A stretch of 64,000 bases of DNA from NCBI RefSeq assembly GCF_018987265.1, contig NZ_CP076853.1:930001-994000 (forward strand), given 5' to 3'. This DNA comes from Rhizobium sp. WYJ-E13 (lineage in GTDB: Bacteria; Pseudomonadota; Alphaproteobacteria; Rhizobiales; Rhizobiaceae). The position numbers were made by a program, and so were the translations under genes. Positions 48,474 through 56,436 of the stretch are shown here, piece by piece; position 1 is the first letter of the stretch; every line of letters starts with the position of its first letter. Under the pieces are notes generated by a model. That model saw only the letters and a list, made by a program, of their open reading frames with translations. It ran no database searches and was not told the origin of the DNA.

Positions 48474-49445
48474 ATGATCCGATCTGTGGTTCGCGGCTTC
48501 GGGGCTGCACTGCCGAAGCGCGTAATGACCAACCGTGAAATGGAAGGTATCGTCGACACGTCGGACGAATGGATCGTCCAGCGGACCGGCATCCGCCAGC
48601 GCTACATTGCCGGTGATGACGAGACCACGGCATCGCTCGGCGAGGCGGCAGCACGTGCTGCGCTGGCAAATGGCGGCCTGACGCCTGACGATATCGACGT
48701 GATCATCTGTGCGACCTCGACGCCTGACAACACCTTTCCGGCGACGGCGGTCAACATCCAGAACCGTCTCGGCATGGCGCATGGCTTCGCCTTCGACGTC
48801 CAGGCCGTCTGCACGGGGTTCGTCTATGCGGTCACGACGGCTGACGCCTATATCCGTGGCGGTCTTGCCAAGCGCGTGCTCGTCATCGGCGCTGAGACCT
48901 TCTCCCGCATACTCGACTGGAATGACCGCACCACCTGCGTGCTTTTCGGTGACGGCGCCGGCGCGATCGTGCTGGAAGCAGCCGAGGGCAAGGGGACGGC
49001 GGCAGACCGCGGCGTGCTGACCGCGCATCTGCGCTCCGATGGTTCGCACAAGGACAAGCTCTATGTCGACGGTGGTCCGTCCTCGACCGGTACGGTCGGC
49101 AAACTGCGCATGGAAGGCCGCGAGGTCTTTAAATATGCCGTGGGTATGATTACCGACGTCATCCAGGCCGCTTTCGATTCGACCGGCACGACATCAGAGG
49201 ATCTCGACTGGCTGGTCCCCCACCAGGCCAATCGTCGCATCATCGACGGTTCGGCCAAGAAGCTGAACATTGCCCCGGAAAAGGTCGTCATAACAGTCGA
49301 TCTGCATGGCAACACGTCCGCTGCCTCCATTCCGCTGGCTCTTGCGACGGCTGCCGGCGACGGACGCATCAAGAAGGGCGATCTCGTGATGCTGGAAGCG
49401 ATGGGCGGCGGCTTCACCTGGGGCGCGGCTTTGCTGCGCTGGTAG
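48474..49445 (+). CDS. fabH: 3-oxoacyl-[acyl-carrier-protein] synthase III
   Basis: A 323-residue condensing enzyme that starts fatty acid synthesis from acetyl-CoA and malonyl-ACP. The Cys-His-Asn triad is visible in [22 protein letters not shown] and [10 protein letters not shown]. The first residues [18 protein letters not shown] fit the family; the longer frame upstream overlaps plsX. It lies in the plsX-fabH-ihfA order. Confidence 0.97.
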   Translation: MIRSVVRGFGAALPKRVMTNREMEGIVDTSDEWIVQRTGIRQRYIAGDDETTASLGEAAARAALANGGLTPDDIDVIICATSTPDNTFPATAVNIQNRLGMAHGFAFDVQAVCTGFVYAVTTADAYIRGGLAKRVLVIGAETFSRILDWNDRTTCVLFGDGAGAIVLEAAEGKGTAADRGVLTAHLRSDGSHKDKLYVDGGPSSTGTVGKLRMEGREVFKYAVGMITDVIQAAFDSTGTTSEDLDWLVPHQANRRIIDGSAKKLNIAPEKVVITVDLHGNTSAASIPLALATAAGDGRIKKGDLVMLEAMGGGFTWGAALLRW

Positions 49446-49551
49446 GCACGAATCCTAAAAAACTGGCGGCGAACAAGAGCTTGACCGTGAGGCACAAGAC
49501 AAATAATCTTCGTCCACTTTCACAAAATATTTTCTATTGGGCGGGGAAACC

Positions 49552-49890
49552 ATGACCGGAAAGACAGTTACGCGAGCAGACCTGGCGGAATCCGTTTTTC
49601 GGAAGGTCGGTCTCTCCCGGACGGAATCTGCTGAGCTCGTCGAAACGGTCATCGACGAGATTTGCAACGCCATCGTACGCGGCGAGACCGTCAAGCTCTC
49701 CTCTTTCGCAACCTTCCAGGTGCGCGACAAGAACGAGCGCATCGGCCGCAACCCGAAGACCGGCGAGGAAGTTCCGATTTCGCCCCGTCGCGTCATGACC
49801 TTCAAGGCGTCGAATGTGCTCAAGACGCGCATTCTCAAGTCCCATGTTGCCCGGAAGGGCAAAACCAAGCCGCAAAACCCGGCTGCCTGA
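49552..49890 (+). CDS. ihfA: Integration host factor subunit alpha
   Basis: A 112-residue nucleoid protein. With IhfB it bends DNA sharply and assists recombination, replication and sigma-54 promoters. Conserved marks are [31 protein letters not shown] and the beta-arm [11 protein letters not shown] with its intercalating proline. I chose the ATG at 49552, preceded by GGGGAAA. Its tail [11 protein letters not shown] is a short extension. Confidence 0.95.
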   Translation: MTGKTVTRADLAESVFRKVGLSRTESAELVETVIDEICNAIVRGETVKLSSFATFQVRDKNERIGRNPKTGEEVPISPRRVMTFKASNVLKTRILKSHVARKGKTKPQNPAA

Positions 49891-50038
49891 TCATCTTTTT
49901 TCCCGCTGAACGGAAACTTTTGCCGCGTCGCTCCTCCGGCTGTGCGCAACGCGAAGACGTGACTTGAATTCGCGGCTCCAAACCGTTGAAATATGATGAG
50001 TCGCCGTTTTGGATGGATCCGCGAGGTCGCGTAGCAGT

Positions 50039-50581
50039 ATGACGTTGGACAAGAGCCCGGATGCCTTTCGCACCATCAGCGAAGTTGCTGATGATCTTGA
50101 CCTGCCGCAGCATGTGCTGCGCTTTTGGGAAACCCGCTTTCCGCAGATAAAGCCGATGAAGCGTGGCGGTGGCCGGCGTTATTACCGGCCGGAGGATGTG
50201 GATCTCCTGAAAGGCATCCGCCATCTGCTCTATGATCATGGTTATACGATCAAGGGCGTGCAGAAGTTGCTGAAGACCAACGGCAACAAGTTTGTCGTCG
50301 CGGTTGGTCACGGCGATCTTGCAAGCGTCGAGGCACTCTCGACCAACGTGGGCGATATTGTCGCAGGCGAACCGCGCGTCGCTATGGCGGAAGAGGACCA
50401 GATCGTCGGTCGCGCCAAGCCGCCGATCACGCGCCGCTTCTTCAATTTCGTCAGCGGCGAGGACGATCAGCCGGAAATCTCGGTCGGCAAGTCGAGTGTC
50501 GGCAAGGAGGACCGTGCGCTTCTCCAGGAGGCGCTTTACGATCTCCTGGAATGCAAGCGCCTGCTTGATCAGGTGCGATAA
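50039..50581 (+). CDS. MerR family transcriptional regulator
   Basis: A 180-residue regulator with an N-terminal MerR winged helix ([20 protein letters not shown] and WETRF, then [18 protein letters not shown]) and a short coiled-coil region. There is no metal-binding cysteine motif, so the signal is unknown. It follows ihfA, the normal order in Rhizobiales. A small wing extension [20 protein letters not shown] lies in the middle. Confidence 0.9.
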   Translation: MTLDKSPDAFRTISEVADDLDLPQHVLRFWETRFPQIKPMKRGGGRRYYRPEDVDLLKGIRHLLYDHGYTIKGVQKLLKTNGNKFVVAVGHGDLASVEALSTNVGDIVAGEPRVAMAEEDQIVGRAKPPITRRFFNFVSGEDDQPEISVGKSSVGKEDRALLQEALYDLLECKRLLDQVR

Positions 50582-50670
50582 GGCACGTCGCGCAGCGGTT
50601 TTACAGTGACGACAGGCGTGCGGCAGGAAGCTGAAGCGTTACCGGCGAATCTTGGAGATCGCGATTCGCT

Positions 50671-51012
50671 TCAGGCCTGCATGCCCTTGAGCGCTTTTTC
50701 GAGATCGGAGAGCTGAAACGGTTTTCTGAGGATAGGCTGGCTTGAATTGGTGCCTTCGGGCGCGCTGCCATATCCCGTCGCGAAGACATAGGGCTTGCCA
50801 AGTGCCTCAAGCAGTTTCGCGACCGGCAGCGAACTCTTTCCAGCCAGCGATACATCGAGGATAGCTGCGTCGAATTCCTTGTTCTCGGCTGCATCGAGCG
50901 CCTGCTCCAGATCCGGGACACTGGCGGTCACGCGATAGCCGAGATCCCCAAGCATTTCCTCAAGCAGCATGGCGATCAGCGCATCGTCTTCGACGATGAG
51001 TATGTCTTTCAT
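50671..51012 (-). CDS. Single-domain response regulator (receiver)
   Basis: A 113-residue receiver domain with no output domain. It opens MKDILIVEDDALIAMLLEEM, has the phosphoacceptor aspartate in AAILDVSLAG, and the conserved lysine in ILRKPFQ. The start at 51012 gives the bare fold. No histidine kinase is adjacent, so its partner must be elsewhere. Similar rhizobial proteins are found beside stress-response regulators or act on their own. Confidence 0.88.
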   Translation of the reverse strand: MKDILIVEDDALIAMLLEEMLGDLGYRVTASVPDLEQALDAAENKEFDAAILDVSLAGKSSLPVAKLLEALGKPYVFATGYGSAPEGTNSSQPILRKPFQLSDLEKALKGMQA

Positions 51013-51239
51013 GGTCCCGTCCGCCCTTGCGCAACTCGTGCCAGGCCCTTTGCTGGGTGTCACGGCTTATGTGTCCTGAGCCGGCTGCTCGTCAAGGCTG
51101 CGGAGCCAACCATCGGAGAGAACGCCAGCCATGCTTCATGGTCCCCGCCGACCCGGCGCACAGGCCGACATCAAGAGCATTCCCATCCCGAGGTCAACCG
51201 TGCGAGCCGAGTTGACGCCGCTCCCGCGCTCGTTTAGTC

Positions 51240-51260
51240 GCGGAGGCATGACGCCTCCGC
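51240..51260. repeat. Palindrome before the HAD phosphatase gene
   Basis: GCGGAGGC and GCCTCCGC are perfect 8-base arms around ATGAC. An ATG in frame with the HAD gene lies in the loop (51248), so the hairpin would hide this start if it formed in RNA. Confidence 0.7.
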
Positions 51261-51277
51261 TTCGCAAGGAACCTCCT

Positions 51278-51946
51278 GTGTCCGCTTCCCATCGCGTTCT
51301 CGATAAGACCTACGATGCCTTCCTCTTCGATATGGACGGCACGGTGCTGAACTCCATCGCCGTCGTCGAGCGCGTCTGGAGCGAGTGGGCTGTCCGCCAC
51401 GGCTTCGAGCCGGAAGTCCTGCTCAAGACCATCCACGGCGTTCGTGCATCCGATGCGATCAGGCAGCTCGGTCTTCCCGGTGTCGATCCGGTCGCCGAGG
51501 CCAAGCTCCTTCTGAAGGAAGAGATGGAGGATTTCGAAGGTATCATCGAGATTCCGGGTTCCATCCGCTTCCTGAATGCACTGCCCGCCGATCGTTGGGG
51601 CATCGTCACCTCCGCGCCCATCGAACTCGCCCGTCTCCGTATGGCGGCAGCGGGCATTCCCATGCCGAAAATGATCGTCAGTGGTGAGGAAGTATCGGCA
51701 GGCAAGCCGAGCCCGGAATGTTACCTGCTTGGCGCAAGCCGTCTCGGCGTCGATCCCGCCCGCTGCCTGGTCTTCGAGGACGCGGTTGCCGGCATTCTCG
51801 CCGGCGAAGCTGCCGGCGCAGATGTCACCGTCATCGCTGAAACCCATGCGACGCCCTTCGAAACGCCGCACTTCACGATTTACAACTATGTCTCTTGGCA
51901 GCCGCGTACGATGGCGGACGGCAAGCTCACATTGGCCGCGCTATGA
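51278..51946 (+). CDS. HAD-IA family phosphatase
   Basis: A 222-residue haloacid dehalogenase-like phosphatase. Motif I is FLFDMDGTVLNS with the nucleophilic aspartate, motif II is VTSAP, motif III is AGKPSPECYL, and motif IV is CLVFEDAVAG. It probably removes phosphate from a sugar phosphate or glycolate-like metabolite. I chose the GTG at 51278, preceded by AAGGA with a 7-base spacing; an ATG at 51248 inside a hairpin is the alternative. Confidence 0.88.
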   Translation: MSASHRVLDKTYDAFLFDMDGTVLNSIAVVERVWSEWAVRHGFEPEVLLKTIHGVRASDAIRQLGLPGVDPVAEAKLLLKEEMEDFEGIIEIPGSIRFLNALPADRWGIVTSAPIELARLRMAAAGIPMPKMIVSGEEVSAGKPSPECYLLGASRLGVDPARCLVFEDAVAGILAGEAAGADVTVIAETHATPFETPHFTIYNYVSWQPRTMADGKLTLAAL

Positions 51947-51973
51947 TGGCAGCCGATTTGTAGCACGCCGGGC

Positions 51974-52285
51974 TCAGAGCTTGACGCGATTGCCCTTGTT
52001 ATCGATCATTTGCAGCACCTTGCCATCCGTCTTGATCGAGACGCAGTCGGTCTGCTTGTTGGGAAAAAGAACGCAGATCTGACCGTTTGAAATCTTGTAG
52101 CCGTTCTTGTTGCCTTGGCGGTATTCGTAGCCGTTGGAGGCCTTCCGTAGATCGCTGGCGCCGTTCAGAAGCTGCCGGATTTCATTTTCCCTGGCGTTCC
52201 GGAACTGGACGTTTTCTGCCAATGCGATATGCGAGGAAGCCAGCGTTACGATCACGCCGATGAGAAGTGAGCGGCTTGGCAGCAT
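51974..52285 (-). CDS. Small exported protein of unknown function, type 1
   Basis: A 103-residue protein with a Sec signal peptide (MLPSRSLLIGVIVTLASSHI, cleavage after ALA). The mature part has the pattern GNKNGYKISNGQICVLFPNK, with a single pair of cysteines (ICVLFPNKQTDC) that may form a disulfide bond. No family recognised. It is divergent from the 52332 gene, with which it may share regulation. Confidence 0.65.
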   Translation of the reverse strand: MLPSRSLLIGVIVTLASSHIALAENVQFRNARENEIRQLLNGASDLRKASNGYEYRQGNKNGYKISNGQICVLFPNKQTDCVSIKTDGKVLQMIDNKGNRVKL

Positions 52286-52331
52286 GTGGTAAACTCCACG
52301 CAATGGTCTGCGGCAGATTGAAGAGAGTGAA

Positions 52332-52574
52332 ATGATCAAGGTCGTTCTTGCCTTAGCTTTAGCAATGCTTGCCAGTAATGCAATGGCTGTTGATCCGACT
52401 AATCCGCGCGTCGACCGCCAAAACCGCGAGGATTGCCGCCGTTTTCCGGAGCGCTGCGCCGGCGACGACCGCAACCGCAACCGCCGTGACTATTATCGCG
52501 ACAATACGCGCCAGGGCTCCGGACAGTATATCTATCGCGGCCAGCGCCGCATATGGACGGATGATTCGCGCTAA
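52332..52574 (+). CDS. Small exported Arg/Asp-rich protein
   Basis: An 80-residue protein with a signal peptide (MIKVVLALALAMLASNAMA). The mature part is very rich in Arg, Asp and Tyr (DDRNRNRRDYYRD) and contains two cysteines. It may bind RNA or a polyanion, but no family is recognised. It is divergent from the protein gene at 51974-52285 with a 46-base gap. Confidence 0.55.
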   Translation: MIKVVLALALAMLASNAMAVDPTNPRVDRQNREDCRRFPERCAGDDRNRNRRDYYRDNTRQGSGQYIYRGQRRIWTDDSR

Positions 52575-52740
52575 GCACCTCGTTTTGCTCTTGGACCGGG
52601 ATCTTCCGTTAGACCTTCGGCAGTGTAAGATAGCAACCAAACCACGCCCCTCGATGTCGTCAGACCTTGGTCCGTGTCGAACGCTCCGTGATCGTGGTAT
52701 TCGGCCGCGTCAGGAGTGGTGACGAACCAAGGGGAGAGAG

Positions 52741-53058
52741 ATGCAGATATCGATCATCGCGGAACTGCAGACGGCTCGAAGCAATCTTGCCACGCTCGGG
52801 GCGACCGACCGCCGTGTGATCGTGGCGCGCATCCACAGCTACCTCCAGGAATACCGGGACGATATTCTCGGACACGTGCCTGCGGACCGATGCACATGGA
52901 TCGAGCGATTGATCGCATCCCTTTCGACCAAGGCTTCGCAGATCGCCTTGTTGGACAACGAAGAATTCCGCTCCGTGCTTGCCGAATTCGAAAAACTCCT
53001 CGTCCTGCTTGAAGACCTGACGTCCTCCTGGGACGGATTACCCCACACCATTCACTGA
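52741..53058 (+). CDS. Small alpha-helical protein of unknown function
   Basis: A 105-residue cytoplasmic protein, mainly predicted helix, with a leucine-rich stretch (LIASLSTKASQIALL and LLVLLEDLTSSWDG). GGGGAGAGAG lies before the ATG. It has no family that I can name. Confidence 0.55.
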   Translation: MQISIIAELQTARSNLATLGATDRRVIVARIHSYLQEYRDDILGHVPADRCTWIERLIASLSTKASQIALLDNEEFRSVLAEFEKLLVLLEDLTSSWDGLPHTIH

Positions 53059-53293
53059 GGCATCCGCTGGCTCGTCGCGCCCTCACGCCGGACGGCGACG
53101 TGTCATTTGGCGGAGCAAGGATGAAGAGCGGGGTCGGCTTCACGCCACATGATTTTGGTCAGACGCGGGAGGCGATATATGGGAATTTCCAGGACTGATC
53201 GCTCAAATCCGGACGCTATGCGCGCTACGCTCCGCCGTCCGGTTGGCCGCGAAGTCAACCGGCTGTTTTAGACTGAGATTTCAAGGGATTAAA

Positions 53294-53370
<77 letters not shown>

Positions 53371-53894
53371 ACCTGCCGAAACGGCTTGCTCCTGTTAGAC
53401 TTTTCGGTTTTTGGACGCAAGGGAAAAATGCCGGCGTGATCATAAAACGGAACTTGTCCAATGGAATGTCTGTCAGGCAGCTTTTACTCTGCCTCTCCGG
53501 TGCTGCCTGGAATCCTCAAAACCGGCGGATGACTGCCGAAAAAAGTCTGCGCAAAGCGTCAAAAGTCCTTGCATACGCCGACGTGGCATGGAAATTCTTT
53601 CGCTGCTGGGCAATATGGCGTTAAGCTAGAGACGGCATCGTGCTGAAATAATATAGATTTCCGGTTGCAGTTTTTAAGCCGATAAATTTCCGGTAAAATA
53701 TTTCCTTAATATCGTGACTAAATATTCCTGCTTAAAGAAGGAGATTTATTGTATATTCAGTCAAGTCTACCTTTGGCTGAGGCCAAGCGTCTGCGACATT
53801 TCCAATCTTTGACGTTTGAAATTGGAATTTATTCGCAATTTTGTTGCTGAACGTGTAAGAAAGGGAAATCGTAGGAAAGCGTAGTTTCGGGCGT
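53371..53894. other. 524-base AT-rich stretch downstream of tRNA-Pro
   Basis: This region holds no recognised gene. It becomes strongly AT-rich from about 53640 to 53860 and contains AAGGAG at 53738 before a TTG-initiated 33-codon frame (listed separately). The promoter of the tRNA and of the gene at 53895 should be here. I see no repeat or hairpin of note. Confidence 0.5.
53749..53850 (+). CDS. Candidate 33-residue small protein, TTG start
   Basis: AAGGAG (53738-53743) lies an ideal 5 bases before a TTG. The frame then reads YIQSSLPLAEAKRLRHFQSL and ends after 33 residues in CC. Codon use is AT-rich like its surroundings, and no family is known. Strong ribosome-binding site placement is the only support. 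Confidence 0.25.
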   Translation: MYIQSSLPLAEAKRLRHFQSLTFEIGIYSQFCC

Positions 53895-54116
53895 ATGACG
53901 ATCGACAGTAACAGTCAGGATTGCCGGCAGACCCTTGCCGTTGCGTTCAAGGCCCTCTCCGAGGAGGCCGTGAAAGCCGGCTGGCCGGAAGGGGATGTTG
54001 CCCTTGCGCTTGCGGAGCTTGCCGAAGAGTATGTGGCCGAGGTCGGCGCCAAGGCGATCATCGAAGGCTTTAACCAGTTTCAGCTCTATGCAGCGAGCGA
54101 CCGGCTGAAATTCTGA
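53895..54116 (+). CDS. Small acidic hypothetical protein
   Basis: A 73-residue protein, acidic and helix-rich (ALALAELAEEYVAEVGAKAI). High GC at third positions supports coding. It resembles small conserved rhizobial proteins in style, but no function can be given. Confidence 0.55.
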   Translation: MTIDSNSQDCRQTLAVAFKALSEEAVKAGWPEGDVALALAELAEEYVAEVGAKAIIEGFNQFQLYAASDRLKF

Positions 54117-54551
54117 GCCGAATCTTCAATTCTTACACCAATTGTTCAGCGGTTCCGGCGGCCAACACGAAGGGAGGCCTGTGCTGCGCTCGCTTTTTCA
54201 GCCGATCCACCGCATAGAGGCAGTGCTGGAGCGCTATGCGGTATTCGCGGCCGCTTGGCCGGTCAGCGCTCGAGATATTTCGACGGCATCCCAGGCGGTT
54301 GCGACAATGAAGCCGTTGCTTGGAGATTTGACCCTCACGGGCAAACGGAAGCGCTTTTCGTTCACGGCTCCGCATTCCATATGTATTCCAAACGGCCCGT
54401 AACGCACGAAGCACGAGATTGTTCCCGACGATTTAATTGCTCGGTTGCTAAAATTTCGGGCTACGCGCATAATGCGAACGAGGCTGACAGGGAGGGCGTC
54501 GGCTGCGCAACAATAACGATGCGTTGTGCCCTCTAAGGGAAATGTGGCGCG
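54117..54551. other. 435-base gap without a recognised gene
   Basis: Several frames of 78-93 codons overlap on both strands (for example 54142-54402 and 54133-54414), but none has a good ribosome-binding site together with clear coding bias. I therefore call none of them. The right end should hold the promoter of the gene at 54552. Confidence 0.45.
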
Positions 54552-54764
54552 ATGTTGAAATCGTCAGTTCACCCCCAGGATTTACCGCTCTTCTCGGAAG
54601 ATATCGACTTGCTGTCGCGGGTTTTAAGCCAGGTTTGCGACGACAGCGGCATCACTCCCCGCACGCCGGAAGCCGACCGGATCGGTGCAGCTCTCATCCA
54701 GCTTTACAGGCAGGGCGTGAAGGACAGCGGCAAGCTGAGCATTCTCGCCAAGACTTATCTCTAA
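54552..54764 (+). CDS. Small hypothetical protein
   Basis: A 70-residue soluble protein, helix-rich (DIDLLSRVLSQVCDDSGI and RIGAALIQLYRQGV). Third-position GC is high and the frame follows a G-rich start context. Small rhizobial proteins of this size often share such a pattern; function unknown. Confidence 0.5.
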   Translation: MLKSSVHPQDLPLFSEDIDLLSRVLSQVCDDSGITPRTPEADRIGAALIQLYRQGVKDSGKLSILAKTYL

Positions 54765-54767
54765 AGC

Positions 54768-54875
54768 TCAGGTCTGCTCGACCGAGACACCGTTCTTGCC
54801 GATGCTCATCTCGACGCCTTCGGGTTTGCTCGCTTCGTGGACGATATGACGCCTGAGAGGCGCCTGGTCCGTCAA
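54768..54875 (-). CDS. Candidate 35-residue protein coupled to the HTH gene, TTG start
   Basis: Starting at a TTG inside the last bases of the HTH gene (ATTGA contains its TGA), the frame reads TDQAPLRRHIVHEASKPEGV and ends GKNGVSVEQT. Third-position GC is high as in real genes. There is no independent ribosome-binding site, so it would need translational coupling. No family recognised. Confidence 0.35.
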   Translation of the reverse strand: MTDQAPLRRHIVHEASKPEGVEMSIGKNGVSVEQT

Positions 54876-55165
54876 TCGTCATTGGCAGCGTTGAGGTTTT
54901 CCGGCCTGATGCCGTCATCGTTGGAGCTGCGGGCGCGCAGGCGTATGCCAGGGCCGCCTTCATCCTGGTTGCCGCTGGCGATGAAGATGATGCCGTGGGC
55001 TTCCAGCGTATTGCGCACGTCGATCGTGGCGCGCGTCTCGCCCACCGATTCGCCGTTTTCCAGCGCCTGGACTGTTTCGACGGAAAGTCCTGCATGAGCT
55101 GCGAGATCCTCGATGCTCATGCCGATCATGGCGCGTGCGCCACGTATCTGTGTCCCTGTAATCAT
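54872..55165 (-). CDS. Small XRE-type HTH regulator at the end of the polysaccharide operon
   Basis: A 97-residue DNA-binding protein. The helix-turn-helix is in RGARAMIGMSIEDLAAHAGL and SVETVQALENG. The C-terminus (NQDEGGPGIRLRARS) is short and disordered. Its ATG overlaps the stop of the Wzy-like gene by 4 bases (ATGA), so it is co-transcribed and probably coupled to the polysaccharide genes. It may regulate this operon, but its target is unknown. Confidence 0.82.
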   Translation of the reverse strand: MITGTQIRGARAMIGMSIEDLAAHAGLSVETVQALENGESVGETRATIDVRNTLEAHGIIFIASGNQDEGGPGIRLRARSSNDDGIRPENLNAANDD

Positions 55166-56436
55166 GCCGGAGATCTAGCGCTTTTGCCGAACTTCTCAAG
55201 TGTCTGTGAGCGGCTCGAGCGCTTGTGACGAACTTCCAGCGCCGCACAACCCCAGACGATGCCGAACAACAGGTAGACGTGCCGCCAGTGGTCGATGTCG
55301 ATCACGTTGCCGATCGCCGCATGGCCGAGAACGGAAATCCACGCGACCATGAGAAAAGGCTGCCACGGCCGGTCGAGCAATATGTTGCGGAAGCCGAGAT
55401 AGAGCGTCCAGCACAGCATGCCGACATAGCTGACGAAGCCCAGCCAGCCATAGGTCGTCAGCGATTTCAGCCAGATATTGTGTTCGTCTTCCGGAAACAT
55501 GGTGCCGAAGACCAGCGGTCCTATGCCGAGCGGCCGTTCCATCATCATCTGGAAGCCGATGCGATGGCGATCGAAACGGCCGAGGTGTTCACCGTCATAT
55601 TGCTGCACGAGCTGGGCGCGGGCGGAGAAGAGCTCGCTGACCTTGGGAACCTGCAGCGCGACCAGCAGCGAGGCCACCATCAGGATGATCGCGCCGAGCG
55701 ACAGGACCAGCACCCGCAGCCGGAAGGCACCGCTGCGCTCCTTCAGCAGCATGATAAAGATCAGTACCACCACACCCAAGGCGAAGAGGCCCCATGCTGC
55801 GCGTGAGAAGGAGAGGAAGATGCCGAGCGCCAGGATGAGCAGCGCTCCCGCCCTGATCGGTGACGTCTTGAGATTTCCGGCGAGAATGCCGTGGACGAGG
55901 TAAAGCCCCGGCGGCACGAGGAAGGGGCCGAAGACGTTCGGGTCCTGGAAGGCGCCCTTGGCGCGGTCGTAGAGCGTGAAGACTTCCGAGCCCGGAAAGG
56001 CGTGGAAATAGCCGAGTATGCCGAGTAGGGACGTGATAACAGCCGCAAAACTCCAGGCATTGAAGATCAGCGGCAGCCGCTTGTGGCTGTCCTCGATGAT
56101 CGCGGCGTAGAAGATGGAGGTCAGAGCCAGGAAGGTGGAGACGGCAATATACATCGGGCCGGTCGCCAGGTCCCGCATCTGAGTAAGCGACAGCATGCCG
56201 CCGATATTGAAGGTCAGAAGCAGCGCCATGAGCGGCGCGGTGGTGCGCGATATCTTCAGGCCGAGGATGAACCAGAGTCCGATCAGCCCCGCCATCCACA
56301 ATTCATAAGGCGCCGGCTCGTCGATGACGAAGCCGGAAAGAAAGACCCCGAAAGCGACCGCCGCCGAGCCGATGAGGCGCAGCGTCTGCCGTTGCGGCTG
56401 GGCCACGCGCACATGGGATGCGTCGATCGCGCTCAA
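55162..56436 (-). CDS. O-antigen ligase/polymerase-like (Wzy/WaaL) membrane protein
   Basis: A 424-residue inner-membrane protein with about ten transmembrane helices and a periplasmic loop typical of O-antigen ligase/polymerase proteins (GRFDRHRIGFQMMMERPLGI ... EDEHNIWLKSLTTYGW). It probably polymerises or ligates the repeat unit of the surface polysaccharide made by this locus. Its start overlaps the end of the glycosyl-1-phosphate transferase gene by 4 bases. Confidence 0.88.
   Translation of the reverse strand: MSAIDASHVRVAQPQRQTLRLIGSAAVAFGVFLSGFVIDEPAPYELWMAGLIGLWFILGLKISRTTAPLMALLLTFNIGGMLSLTQMRDLATGPMYIAVSTFLALTSIFYAAIIEDSHKRLPLIFNAWSFAAVITSLLGILGYFHAFPGSEVFTLYDRAKGAFQDPNVFGPFLVPPGLYLVHGILAGNLKTSPIRAGALLILALGIFLSFSRAAWGLFALGVVVLIFIMLLKERSGAFRLRVLVLSLGAIILMVASLLVALQVPKVSELFSARAQLVQQYDGEHLGRFDRHRIGFQMMMERPLGIGPLVFGTMFPEDEHNIWLKSLTTYGWLGFVSYVGMLCWTLYLGFRNILLDRPWQPFLMVAWISVLGHAAIGNVIDIDHWRHVYLLFGIVWGCAALEVRHKRSSRSQTLEKFGKSARSPA

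Noticed and set aside
54133..54414. Basic 93-residue frame on the minus strand
   Set aside because: It overlaps an equally open plus-strand frame, has no good start context and is composed like a shadow frame.
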